This document shows, piece by piece, positions 13,801-26,400 of a DNA stretch of 62,973 nt. The notes under the pieces were generated by a model. That model searched no databases. It was not told the origin of the DNA and saw nothing but the letters and a program-made list of their open reading frames with translations. The translations under genes were made by a program, and so were the position numbers. The DNA is taken from positions 1 to 62,973 of the IMG/VR virus record IMGVR_UViG_3300036761_000576; one strand, written 5' to 3'. Each line of letters begins with the position of its first letter. Within the stretch, counting starts at the first letter, position 1. The stretch is from a virus.

Positions 13801-14010
13801 GGCGCCGGGGGCTTTTTGGGGGGTGCGGCGCTGGATAATGCGGCAAAAAACTGGGGATTGCTAGACTGTCGTATGTTCCACGTGGAACCCAACACCATGA
13901 TTTGCGTGGAAAAGATGGAAATTACTGGGATTTTCTGGAAACAGCCGTGGTGCCCAGGAAGGGACCGCAGTCCGCGGGCGTAGCTCCGCGTTTCGGCTAA
14001 TTTTCGACGA
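13801..14010. other. intergenic region upstream of the integrase
   Basis: These 210 bp contain no convincing ORF. They hold the integrase leader, a parS-like palindrome (13875-13888), a run CTTTTTGGGGGG near 13813, and the 3' flank of the late operon. No tRNA-like core that would mark a tRNA attP was seen. Confidence 0.6.
13875..13888. promoter_or_regulatory. parS-like 14-bp palindrome
   Basis: GTTCCACGTGGAAC is a perfect palindrome that fits the bacterial chromosomal parS consensus (TGTTNCACGTGNAACA) over its central 14 bases and differs from it at the outermost 3' base. It sits in the only sizeable non-coding gap next to the integrase. It may bind host ParB, or act as the operator of a phage regulator. 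Confidence 0.5.
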
Positions 14011-14265
14011 TTACGGCTTGAACAGACGATCGAGCATCTTCGCCACGTCGTCGAGGAACTTCGCCTTCCTGTCTTCCTCGCTCGGGACCCCGTGCCGCGC
14101 ATCGCGGATGCGAGCGCAATGCCGTGAGCAGCAGTCCCCAACACGCAAAGGGTGGTCAGGCGGGAACAGGATCTTGCACTCCGGGCACTCGTGCCAGTGC
14201 TTTGTCACCAAAGGATCAGCGCCGTCGGCGCTCGCGTACCGTGGTCGAGACGTGCTTCGCGGCAT
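14011..14265 (-). CDS. small Cys-rich zinc-binding protein
   Basis: Eighty-four residues from the ATG at 14265, which overlaps the previous gene by 50 bp. A GTG at 14208 (VTKHWHECPEC) is an alternative that removes the overlap. HECPECKILFPPDHPLRVGDCCSRHCARI supplies CxxC plus a C-C-H-C group, a likely zinc finger. It is the last gene of the late operon. Confidence 0.55.
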   Translation of the reverse strand: MPRSTSRPRYASADGADPLVTKHWHECPECKILFPPDHPLRVGDCCSRHCARIRDARHGVPSEEDRKAKFLDDVAKMLDRLFKP

Positions 14266-14338
14266 AGGCCGCGCTCACGAACAAACCGCTGATTGCGCTG
14301 CGAAAAACGTAGTAGAACTTGCTCTTGTGCTTCGCCAT
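14216..14338 (-). CDS. conserved 40-residue phage protein
   Basis: MAKHKSKFYYVFRSAISGLFVSAAYAAKHVSTTVRERRRR. The pattern FRSAxxGxFVSxxYAxxH..TTVxE is found in many short phage and bacterial proteins, sometimes mis-labelled as transporters. There is no membrane segment long enough for that. The ATG overlaps the TGA of the membrane-protein gene upstream. Function unknown. Confidence 0.65.
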   Translation of the reverse strand: MAKHKSKFYYVFRSAISGLFVSAAYAAKHVSTTVRERRRR

Positions 14339-14487
14339 CAGAGTCTCCTTCGGTCGTTGCGACGGTAGATGACCTCGAGGAACAGCGCCAACGCGGCGAC
14401 AACGATCCCGACCACGCCGAACACCAGAACCGCCTCGGGGTCGAGCAACAGTGCCAGGACCGTGATGCCGACCAGGAAGTAGCTCAT
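14338..14487 (-). CDS. small two-helix membrane protein
   Basis: Forty-nine residues (MSYFLVGITVLALLLDPEA) with two hydrophobic helices, FLVGITVLALLL and VLVFGVVGIVVAALALFLEVIY, and a very basic tail (RRNDRRRL). It is translationally coupled to the giant gene by ATGA. It may be a membrane partner for DNA entry or a holin-like protein. The position right behind the ejection protein favours the former, but this is inference. Confidence 0.6.
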   Translation of the reverse strand: MSYFLVGITVLALLLDPEAVLVFGVVGIVVAALALFLEVIYRRNDRRRL

Positions 14488-17400
14488 TGCAGCGCCTCTC
14501 TGACCGCTGGGCGCATACCCTTTGGCGCGGTCTTCGCAATCCGTTCCTCGCGCAGCGCCCGCATGGCCTTCACCCTCTGGTTCACGCCGGCCATGTCGAT
14601 GCGGATGCGGGAGTCGGGGTTCTTCTCGTTCCAGTCGACGAGATCCGCGCGCGCGCGCTCGACCTTCGATGGGTCGTTCTCGAACCGCCCTTCCGCCATG
14701 AGGCCGGCAATATCGCCCTGCACCCTCTTCGCAAGCCCGATGTCTTGCTGGATGTCGCGGGCCTTGCGGGAGGCCACGGCAACGCTTTGCGGTTGCAGGC
14801 CGATCGCCTTCGCCGCGGCGTCCGCGCCCGTGGTCTCGATGACGTTCCTGCCCTTGAAGTCGCGGTAGTGGCCCGTCTGCATCATGTCGATGGCCTTCAT
14901 GGCATTCTGCACCGCCGTCGGCGCCATGGACACGGCCACACCCCGCTTGTCGCCAGCTACCGCGGCGTCCCACGCCCTGCCGATGCCCTGCACAAAGCCG
15001 CCGATCGGCCCGAAGGCTTCGTTCACGTCGCGGGTCTTGTCAACCTCGGAGCGTTTGAGGATGGCCGTGCCGGGGACCATATTCCCGAAACCCAGCCGGC
15101 CAATATCCACCGGGAAGCCGGTCACGCCGGAAATCCCGTGCATCATGAAGTCGGGCGCGAGATCGTGCAGCCACCGCTTGCTGTTGGTGTTGTAGCCGAT
15201 GGCCTGGCCGATGGTGTCGACCAGATCCTCGAGGTCTTCGGCGAACGGCAAGCCTTGCAGCCCTGCCGCGAAGATCAGAATGGCGATGGCCAAGGCTTGC
15301 TCGCGCGGCGGGAGCCGCTTCACGAACTCGACGTAGGCGATGCTGAACTGCTTGAAGGTGAACAGCGTAGCCCCGACGCCGCTGCGCGCCCACACGGGGC
15401 GATTGGCGCGGCTGTAGACGCCCTGGGTGTCATGCACGGCCTTCTCGGCGAAGGCGTAGGCGTCCGTCACCCCTGCCTTCCTGAACTGCTCGGGCGTCAT
15501 GTCCTGCGCCGCGCGCCACGCCGCGATGAACGTGATCTTGCGGTTCCACGCCTCGGCCAGCGAGAAAAGCGAGCCCCACGCCCGCAGGAACTTCCGCGCC
15601 GGCAGCGAGCCCCCAAGCGTGCGGATCGACTCCGCGTACAGCGCGTGAATCTCGTGGGGCTCGGTGATCCCTTCCTTCTCGGCCTGGAGTAACGCGGCCC
15701 TCAACGCGGGCTCGTTGATCGGCCCGCCCGCCGCTGCTCGAGCTGCGCCCGTGAGCGCCTTGGCCGCGCCGGCGGGCCCCGTGAATTGCGACAGGTACGC
15801 CAAGGTCTGGGTGACCGGCTGAGTCATGTTGACCAGTGCAGAAGCGATGTTGCCGCCGAGGTAGTTGACGAACAGGAGGCCCCGAATAGCCGAAGCCTCC
15901 TCGGTCGGGTTCTGCACGTAGTCGAGGAGCTTGATGGCGTGATCTTTGACGTCGCCGCGGCCCAGTTCGTTGACCGCTTCCCGCATTTCGCCAAGGTGGT
16001 AATTCTTGCTGGCGAGCCGCGCGTTGCTGGTGACGAAGGTTGCCAGCACGCGCGTCACGTCCTGCTCGAAGCCGGGCGTGCCCTGCCGGTGCATCAGCCG
16101 CTTCAAGGCGGAGCGATTGTTGACCGCCAGACGAAGGTACTGCTGGAAGACCGCGGACTCCTCGGCGCCGATCGCGTGCGCGAACAGCTTGAGCGAGTCG
16201 AGCGAGATCCCGCCGTAGAGCTTGTACGCCTCCTTCGACATGATGTTGGTGTAAACCTCGGCGTCGGGGTACTCCTCCTTCATGCGCCGCTCCATTCGGC
16301 GCTGCTCGGCCTGGCTCTCGTACATGCCGAAGAAGATGGATTCCTTCGTCTCCGGGTCCTGCACGAACACCGTGTACTGCCCGAAGCGCATCAGCGGGGC
16401 GTAGCCCTCGGCCTTGAGCGTCTTGGCCCGGTCGAAGGTCTTGCTGACGTCGGAGAGCATCTTGGCCGAGATGTCACGGGTGGTTTCCCACGCTTTCACG
16501 GCGAAGTCGTGGCGGGCTTCCAGCTCGGCACGCTGCTCCTTCCGCGCGGCCTCCACCGTGAGCCGGCCGCCGGGGCCCTTCGCCGCCTTGAGGAGCGGCG
16601 CCGTGGCCTTGTCGAACGCCTTGAGTTCGGCCGTGCGCTTGTCCACCGCGCGCCGGTAGCCCGCTTGCTCCCTCTCGGCGATCGGCCGCAGGAAAGCATC
16701 ATAGATACCAGGAGCGCCGACGGGATCGGCCTTCGCCGCCTCGATCACGCTCCGCGACAGCGGTGTTCCGCGAACCTGCTGCGCGGCCGAGGACGCCGCC
16801 AGGTCGTCGAGCGAGCGGTCGAGCGCGGCCCGTGCTTGGCGGTACAAGTCCACTTGCTTCGCGGTCAACCCCTTCGCCGCGAGTTCCTCATCGGAGTACA
16901 CCTTCTTGTCTTCAAGCGTGCCGTCGAAGATCGCCTTCGCCACGGCGTCGAAGTCGGCGCGCGACGGAGCCTGCTTGTCCTTCGAGCGCAGGATGTTGGG
17001 CAGGACGTCCCGGATGTTCTTGAGCGTCGGCAGGAGATCCGGCGCGAGCTGCGCCGCGTCCATCGAGAACTGGTTGGTGTCGTTGATGTACTTCTGAGCG
17101 AGCCGGAACACCGGCTTGAACGCGGGCACCGTCTCGGCGATGTGGTACATCGTGCCGACGCTCTTGTGCCACCAGTTGAGGGTCTTGCTACTGTTCAGGA
17201 GGAAGGCGAGGCGGTCCTGAATGCCCTCGCGGGTGACGGGGCCGAGGCCAGGGATGGCGCGAGAGAACATCGGCATCCCCGCCAGAGCCTTCTCGCGCAT
17301 AGCCGGGGTGATGTCGAAGCCCTGTTGCTCGCCGACCTTCGCGGTCTGCACCAGTTTCCCGCCGAACAATTCAGCGAGGTTCGCGCTGCCGTGTTCTTGA

Positions 17401-20400
17401 ATAGCTGTGCGGAATGGCACTCCCTGCCCCATTGCCTCCACAACGCTGCGGAGTTGGCGCTCCAGCGTAGCGCCATGATCCTTCTCGTGGATCTTTTCGT
17501 GTACGTCTCGCGCCGTCGGTATTGGCCCCTCGTAGTGCTGGAACTGGACCCCGTTCTCCACCACGCCCTTGAACGTCCGGACGCGCTCACCACCTAATTT
17601 CTTGAGGATGTCGTTGGCGACGGAGGGGATGATGCGATCGTAGAAGCCGCGCATTCCTGAGCCGCCTATGTCGAGGCCCTCTCCTGAGAGTTCTCCCTTG
17701 TGCTTCGCGGCAATCTTCTCGGCCACCTCCTTGCCAAGCACTTCGTCGAGACCCTTGCCCACTAGGCGTTCAGCGTGGACGTTGGTGTGGTGGTCGACGA
17801 TCTTTCCGCCGTCTACGGTGAACCGGATCGAGCCGTGGCCGACCGTGGTGATCTTGACGTCCTGCTTCGTCGTGCCGATGACGGGATCCCACTTGATGCC
17901 GTCTACCTGCGATGACAGGGAGTACCGCTTGTTCTGCTGATCTCCCGTTGTCCACGCCACCGCATCCATGCCATTTTCGGACGCATAACGTATGGCGCGC
18001 TTGAGTGCCAGGGCGACCCAGGCTTCGGTCTTCTGGACAAAGGGGGCGGGAGGCGGGGCCGCTCCAAGTCGATCGTACTCAGGAGTAATTTCGTCCATGC
18101 GCGCCAGGTCTGCCGCGCCGGCATTGCGCATATCTCCACCGGATCGCGCTTGAATGGCAGCGCGCTCGGCCGCAAGTTTGGCGCGTTTGTCGTTGTCGTT
18201 GAATCCCTCCTTCCGCCCCTTCTGCGCCCAGTCGGATTGAATCTCCTCGATGAACAGCACCGGCTTGCCCTCGGCGTCGGTGCGCTCGTTCATCCGAACG
18301 TGCACCAGCACGTTGTCGGCAACGTCGGAGTAGTGGCCTTGGCGGAAGTCGCGGTTGCCGTTTGGCGTGTTCCGCATTTCCTCGACCAGTCGATCGCGCT
18401 GGCTGTCGCTCAGGTTTTCGAGGATTGACGTGCCAAATAGGCGCTTTGCCACATCGCCGGTCGTGGTTTCTCGACGCGGCAGCGTGATAAGCAGCTCGCG
18501 GTAGTTGCTGCCGCCGGGCTGCTGCCATTGGGCGTGCTTGGGTTCTCCCGGTCTAGGACCGGAATAGTTTGACTCGTTATCGCGTAGCTCGCCCAAGCGC
18601 GTTGCCGGCGCGGCAACATTGCTGTGCAGCGTTTCAACCGTGTCGCCTTCATCGGGCTCAGAGTCGGGATCGGCGTTTGTCCATTCCCGCGTCCCTTCAT
18701 CAAAGACGAAATACATATCGTCCCGATCGCGCGTGAGGCCCTGCAACCGGCTCTCGTAGTCGATGTCCGGTGTGTAGCCAAGATGGGCGAGTCGCGCCGT
18801 CAGGCTTTCAACGGTGTCGCCGTCGCTCTCCGCCTTCTTCTCGCCAAGCACCCTCTCATCCAGCCGCGTGCCGTTCTCGTCGAGGAAGGCGCCCACCTGG
18901 TCGCGCGTGACGCGGCGCTCGAGCTTGAGGAAGTCGGTCAGGCCGGACCATTCCAGCTCGTCTTTCTTGAACGTGCCGTCCTTGGTGCGGGCTTCGAGCC
19001 AGCGCGCGAGCTGGGGGCTGTCGATCACCCCAGCCTTGGAGAATGGAGCCTTCGCCGCGACGGACTCGGCGAGAGCGGAGCGCCAGATCGGGGCCTTGCG
19101 CGAAGCGGCCGCTTGGCGGTCGCCTGCCGGTCGCTCGGCGGTCGCTTGGCTACCGCGCAGCACGTCGTTGACGTAGGCAAGCGCCTCGGCGTCGGTGAAC
19201 CCCTCCATCGCATCCGCCATGCGCGTCAGGCCCATCTTCCGCAGCCAGGTCTGCACGGCCGCAAGGAAGCGGCCCAATCCCGTCAGATTCGCCCCGCGCT
19301 GGCCAAGATCGGCAAGCGCCTCCTCGTAGGATTGGAAGCGGTGCGCGAACTCTGAACGCCCGTCCCGGCCGTTCGCTGCGCGCCACGCCGCCGCGGCCTT
19401 GCGAAGATTGGGATTGATCGCCACCAGGCGGTCAAACTCCCCGCGGAGCGCGGGCTCGCGCTTGAGCTGGTCATGGAACAACTCGTGGAACGCGACGTGC
19501 TCGACGTCGACCGGGCTGAACAGATTGTCCGCGACGAAGTAGAGTTTGCCGCCGTGCGATGCCCCGCGGGTGTCGGGGCTGGCCTTGAACGGCAGATCGG
19601 CGACGTGCTGGACGACGACGCGCTCGGGCCATGCCTCGCTGGTGAAGGAATCGACTTGCGAGTGGACGCCAGAAGCGGAAAGCCCGCCAGAGGGGCGGGC
19701 TTCATTGGCGCGCGATTGCGCGGAACCGGGAGGCTCTACTTTTTCGGCAGGTTGAATGCCTTTTGCATGTAGGCGCGCGTCTCGTTCCCGTTCTGCCGCA
19801 CCCGCTCGATTTCTGAGGGAGTCAGCATCCCGGAAGCTGAGGATGTACCCCGCCTCCGCTGCGGTGAGGGCGGCGGGCTCGATGTTGAATATTTCGCGGA
19901 CGGCATCGCCATAGCGTTGTTCGACCTGGTTGATCTGCTGCTTAGACGCCTGCATTGTCGGCGTTCGGCTGGCGTCCGTCAACACGACCGTTCCGATGAC
20001 TTCGCCGCCCCCGGCCCGGATGTGGTCGCCCAACTCCGCCAGCGTGCCGCCCATCGTGCTCACGTCGTCGGCCAACACGTACCGCGCACCAGAGACAACT
20101 TCGCCGTCGAACACGGGTCTGGCGATAAGGCGCTCCATCGCCTTCGCGCCGGTGTGGAATGCGTGGTTCGTCTGCACGATCACCGGCGCCAAAGCGCCGT
20201 CGGTAGCCTCGGCGTAACGCGCCGCCAACGCTGCCGGCAGCGCGTTCAGACCACTTGCCTCTTCCGCGTGCGGCCACGCGAACAATGCACCACCCCCGAA
20301 CGCCTTGCGGGCCTCGTCGAGATCATCCTCGTTCACCAAGTCGCGAACCAGGCGCTCGGCCGCTTCCGGGTCGCCAGCCTTCGCCGCGATGTAGTCGGCG

Positions 20401-23400
20401 TGCCCTTTGAGCGCGTTAGTGTTGCGCGAGCTGGCGATCTGCTTGGTTTCCGCTGGCAGTCCTTCCCGCCTTGTGGCCCGCGAAAACATCGCCTCGCCTT
20501 GGTCTGGCGAGTAGGTCGCCTCTTGTTCCTTGGCGTACCAAGATGGCAAATCAGGCGACTTCCTGCCCGTCTTATCAATGCGGGAAACAGGAACCTTGCC
20601 GGGAGCCATGTCGCCACGCGCGGCCACGGAGTTCTCATCTCCGGCCGCAATGACGTCGCCGAAAACGCCAGATTTCCGCAGCAAGGCGTACTCGGGGCTC
20701 ATGGCGCTGGTAGGCGTTACCGCAAACAGGTAGCCGCCAGTACCGGCCTGCAACATGGCGCGGCGCACCGCCGCGAGCATTCTGATGCTTTCTGGCCGGG
20801 TCTTTGGTTGCAGCGAGGGCACCGGAATTTCGGTGACGAGCCCAATGAGTCCGCGCGGGCCGCCAGTAGCAATCACGGTCACGTAGCCGTCTCGCGTCTG
20901 GAGCTCCTTTGCTATGGCCACCATCTGGCTCGGGCCGGTGATTGGACGGCCGAGCATCGGGTGCGGAGCTTCGACATTGCTGCCAGCGAGCGCCTTGCTA
21001 TTGAGTTCCGGAGCCGGCACCGTGCTGTCCGTGCCGTCAGCGAGGATCTGGTGAAACTCGTTGTGGTCGATGATGACGTGGCCGACGAAACCGGGCACGT
21101 TTTGCTTGAGCATGTCCGTGAGGAAGCGGTCAGACCCGGACGCCTCCGCCAATCCCGACGGATGGTTGTGCAGGAGCCAGTACCGCACATGACCAAATTG
21201 CCCCTTGCCGAACCGGAGCTTGTCGGCCGCAACGTGCTGGTCAAGGTCCGCGGGAAGGTGAACCGCACCAGGAAGGCGCGACGAATACGTACCCTCGCCG
21301 ATGACTCGATCGGCGCTGTCGACGTAGAAAACGCGGAAGGTCTCGAACCGGGGATCGCGCAGCACTTGCGCGATCGTGGCGAGATCCTGCGGGCCCCGGA
21401 CTTGCTGCCCGACGAGCGTTACACCGCCGTCGGCGCGGAAGTCCTTGGAGATACGGCTACCAAGTAGGGCGGCGCCGTGCCGTCCAGAACCAGCGGGCCC
21501 GAAGATGCGCCTTTCCGCAGCAGCGAGAGCAGCTCGGCCGTCGTCCTTTTGCGCGTCGGTAGTGCCGGGGCGGGTTTTAAGTGGCTCATACGGGTCAGAG
21601 AAGGGGTCGGGTGGGGTTGGTTCGCCGGTCTTATTGTACGCCCCGTTGGGCTCGTAGAGCGCAATCCCCTTGTCGGTTTCCTTGGTCTGGATGACATTGA
21701 AGAGATCATCAAACGCCGCGTCGATCGCCGCACGCTCCGCGCCCTCGGGGTAGGGCTTCATGTCGAAGGCCGCGTAATACTTGTTTTCGACCGCGTGTAC
21801 CAGATAGTCGCTCTTCTTCTGCGCCGCCGCGAGCTGGTCGAAGATGTACGACTCGAACGCGCGGGCACCCATTTCGTGCCTGGTGCTCCAATAGTCAGAC
21901 GCACGCAGTCCGTCGATCTTATTCGCTTCGTTGAGGTACTCGGTCCCGGTTCTGCGCTCCTCGATCGTGCCCTTTTGCGCCGAGGCAACGCGGTCCTGCA
22001 TATCCTTCACGCTCTTGATGTGCCAATGCAGTCGCCGCCCTTGGGAATCGGGGTCGGCTCGGTCGAAACTGCGACCACGCACTTCCTTGTAGATCGCATT
22101 GAGCACGCGCACTACTTCCGACGATCCATAGCCGAATGAAAAACGCCCAGCGCCCTTCGGTGGCGGCACTTGGACGTCGGCCCCATTGTCGCCAGCCATC
22201 GCGCGCTCGGCCAACGCATCCCACGCCTTCAACTGCGCGGGCGTCGCGGCGCCTTTCTTCTGGCCGTATTCGGCCTTCTTGGCAATCTCGGAGCGAAGCC
22301 CGTCCAGGTTGTACTTGAGGCTCTCCTGCGCCGTGGTGAGGCGGCGCGTGGCTACGTTCTCATCGACGGCTACACCCTCCTTCTTGGCCGTCATCGTGTC
22401 GACCAGATGCTTGAACGCGGCGATCAGCTCAGGGCGCGCATCGGTGTTGTACGGGAAGCCGTAGGTGGCGTAGGGCCGCCCCTCTTTCAGCACCGTGCGG
22501 GCGCGCTGCGCCTTGGCATTGTCGGCGCTCTTGGTCAGGTAGTCGTCGAGCGCGTGGAACCACTCGTGAGCGAGGGAGCCGGCGCCCCTGATCTTCGTCA
22601 GGTTGATGACGACCTTATCGGGCCCGTAGTGCGCCGCTGCTGCGCCAACGCCTCCGGTCCCGCGTGCGCCGAAAGCCACCGCAAGCTCGCCGTTCAGGGA
22701 CAGAGCCTTGGCCGGCACGCCGATGGTGTCCGCCAGATCGTGCAGTGCGTCGTAGGCGTGATTGAGCGCCGCCTGGCCGTCGCTGCCCATATTCCAGTTG
22801 CCAAACTCACCAGCGCGGAAGCCGAACGCTTCCTGGAACATCTTGGTGGTGACGTCGCCCTTGCGTTTTGGCTCGCCTACGCGCTCGATGCGATCGAGCC
22901 AAGGCTTCTCGGGGAATTGAAACTTGTGTTCAATGATCGGCACGGGGTCGGACGCCATCGCTTTCATGGCATCTTCTTCCGTGGCGAATCCACCCTTCAC
23001 CAGCGCCCGCTTGCGCTCGCCGATTTGACGGAAAATCCCCTGCTTCTGCTCGCCGTCCTTGTCCTTGTACGAATAGACGCGGTGATTGCGCGCGACCTCG
23101 GCCAGCGGAATCGCGGCGAGCGCGTCCTCTTCGGTGTCAAACACCGTGCGCGAGGCGCGACTCACAGCGCCGCTGGCGCCGCGGTTGGCGCGCATCAGCT
23201 CCCACTTGCCGGTCTTCTTCGGTTGTTCCGCGTTCCGCATCGGGAACGAGTACGACGACGAACGCTCGAGCTGCTCCATAGCGATGTACGGACGCGCCCA
23301 TGCCGGGCGCTCGTCGACGACCTTCGAGATCGTGCCGCGCTTGCCAAGCGGAGTGGCCGTATCCTTGCGCGCGCCGCCGATCTTGGGCCCAAAATCAGCT

Positions 23401-26400
23401 ACAGACTCGCCCTTGCCGATGGTTTCGATCTCGGTGGCTGGATCGGCCAGCGCCGGTTCGATCGCCTCTACCTGCTTTGCGATTTCCGCGGCTTCGGCGG
23501 CCGGCGGCGTTTCGGCAGTCGGAAACTCGGCCTGCCCCGCAGCGGCGCCAACGTCGCGCTGGCGGCTCGATCCGGTGAGTTGGAACCCGCCGACGCCCTC
23601 GTCAATCGCATCCTTGGCGGCGGCGGCTTGCTTGGCGTCCTCGGCCGCTTTGGCCTTCTTCTCCGCCGCTACGATTTCGGCGTTGGTTTGGGCGGTAAGG
23701 GTGAACGTTTCCGGCGCAACCGTAGCATGGCCCGATGCTGGTGCAGGGCTCGCCTCGCTGCCTTGAGCAATGACTTTGGCGTGGGCATCTTCGTGATCCT
23801 TCAAGAATGCGCGGATCGCGGCCAGAAATCCAGCCTCGTCGTCCGCGTGCTGTATGGACAGGCGCTCTACGGCGCCGTCATCAATCGCCGCAGCCTGGGC
23901 CACCAGATCGACAGCCGCGAGATCGACCGGGCTGTGCGGGTCAAGGCCCGCGTCGCCAAAGAGCGCCTCCGGCGTGGCAATGCCCGCGAATTCGTCACCG
24001 GCGGCATGTGCTTGCGCTGCGGCCTCTTGCTCGAGGCCGATTTCCTCCCGGCGCTCCGCCAACTGCTCGAATTGAACTTCTTCGCCGCGGACCCCTCTGG
24101 CATAGGTTTTGTTGCCCGCCAGCTCGCGCTGAATCAGATCGACAAGGCGATTGGAGGCTCCGGTAACCTGGTCGGCGTCGTTCTCCGTCAGGTAGTTGTA
24201 GCCCTCCAGGACGCCGGCCATGTCGTCAAGGCCAAGACCGCCCTTTCTGAACAACGATCCAACAAACGGCAGGCGCGGATTGACGTTCTTCTCGCCGACG
24301 ACGTCTGCTCGGTACTCGTTGCTCAAGCCGCCGAGTTTGATGATCGCCGGGATAAGCGAATCGGTCTTCGGATACAGGATTTTCCGGTTCCGCCCCCTCT
24401 TGGCGAGTTCGGCGTCGCGGTCCAGTTGCTTTTCGGAACGCGGTTTGGACGCCTCCTGTTCCGCCAGCATTGCGTGCTGCTGATCCACGCGCATCCTGTC
24501 GCCGAGTCGCTCGGTGATGGCCGTCAGGGTGCCGTTCGGAAGACCTGACGCGCGGAGCTTTTTCACCAACTCGTCGACCGTGATCTTTCCGTTCAAGGCG
24601 TCGACAACGTTCATCTTCGCCTTGACCTCGGCGGCGGATTCGCCCTTCAACGGGGCGGCGTACTCGTAGCGAGTGGCCGGCTTTGTTTTCTCTCGCCCGT
24701 CCTCGGCCATCGTCTGACCAGCGGGCGGTGCAGCGTTGCCGGCCGCAACCCGCGCGCGTTCGGCCTCGCGCGGATCGCCTTCGGGCGGCACCTTGCTCGC
24801 GCGGCCCTGGGGATTGCTGTAGTCGAACTCCAACTCCGTGACGTGAACACGGATAACCGTCGGCTCTCCCTTGCGGACATAGATCGAACGCAACTCGACG
24901 TCAGCCTTTGCGGTCTCGGGGTCGATCGCTACGATCGTTCCCTTGAGACCGGAGTGATAGACACTGTGGCCTTCGGTGTCGTTGCTGATCGCGCCCATTG
25001 GGACGGTCCAATCTCCGACCTTCCATTCGGCAAGCGCATCAGCAACACGCTTCGCCTGTGCGGCAACGGACTTGTCGCGCGCCGCTACGATCGCCTTCTG
25101 CTCATCGGGCGGCAGCTTGCTCCACAGCACACCAGCCTTCTTTTTCGAGTCGACGCCAAGCAAGAAGTTGGTACGCGCATTCGATGACAGGCCAGCCCAC
25201 CACTGATCGAGCGCCTCACCCTGCGATTCGGCGGGTTTGTCAACCTTGGTGCCGTCTTCCTTGTCCCACACGCGCCCGTTGTACGAGATCCGTGCGACCA
25301 ACTTCCCGGTTTCGTCGGTGACGCGCACACCGTTGCCGACCTGAGATACGCCAGCGCCGCTCTTGTCGCGGAACTCCGTCCACTTCGCTTGCGCGTCGGC
25401 CACCGACTCGACCGGGTGCCGTTTGCTCCCCCATTCTGCATAGAGTTGCGTGCGCGGCGCCAACGCCGTTTTCGCAACCTCACCCTTCAACGGGATCTCC
25501 GTCACCTTCTCGTTCTGGTCGGAGAATTCCAGCGTCGAAATCTTGAACTCGCGGCCTTCGAGGGGATTCTTGCCGCCGGCCGTGAGCGTGCCGCGCTTGC
25601 CGTACCCCAGCGTGATGTGCGGCCGGTATTCGGGGAAGGTGTCCGTGTGCGGCAGGGACGCGATCTTGGCGTTCAGGCGATGAAGGTCCGGGCTGTCGAC
25701 CCGCGCCACCAGCACGTCGTAGTCCTTGCCCTCGGGCTGGAATACCTCGAGCTTGCCGATCGTGCCGGTGATCGGAGGCTCGCTCTCAATGAGCTTGCGG
25801 ACGGCCTCGGGGGCGTTTTCGTGCAGGCCGTACTTCACCGTGACGTGCGGGCGGTCCTCGAGCCCCTTCTCGGGATGGCGATCGGCCGGCGCGATCATGG
25901 CCTTCGCGGCGGTCTTGACGTCCTTGGCCAACCCGGACGGCAGCGCGACCTGGGTGGAGTTGAACTCCTGCGGGCCAGCCCCGGGCACCTCTTTCGCTGC
26001 CTCGACCTTGGCCGGAGCCTCACGCTTCTCGAGCTGGATCACCCCCTCGGGCTTGGTCGCCAGGGGCCGCCATTGCAGCGCGTGCGTGCCGTCGTCGGCA
26101 ACGAGGGAATGGGTCGCGGCATCGAAGGTGCCGGCGCCGAATGCCTTTTGGCGGGTCTTGGGAAGGGAGTCGCGCTCGGCGCGCAGGCGTGCTTCGAGAT
26201 CGGTGGTAACGGCAGGGATCTGTGCCTCTGGCGCGGCGGGAGCGGCAGGGATCTGTGCTTGCTCAGTACCCTTCGGCCGGATCACGAACGCCTTGTCGCC
26301 GATCTCCGCAACCGCGTGCGTATCGCCGAGCCCTTGAAGCTCCATGCGGTTGCCGGCCGCCTTCCGCGCCGCGAACGGCAGGCCATCGTTGGGGCGCCCG

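Noticed and set aside
22170-24548. A 792-codon plus-strand open frame (with others at 14487-15692, 15786-17597, 19917-21467 and 25389-26612) opposite the giant gene
   Set aside because: The minus frame has continuous domain motifs. Long antisense frames are normal in high-GC coding DNA, and these have no ribosome-site starts or recognisable domains.
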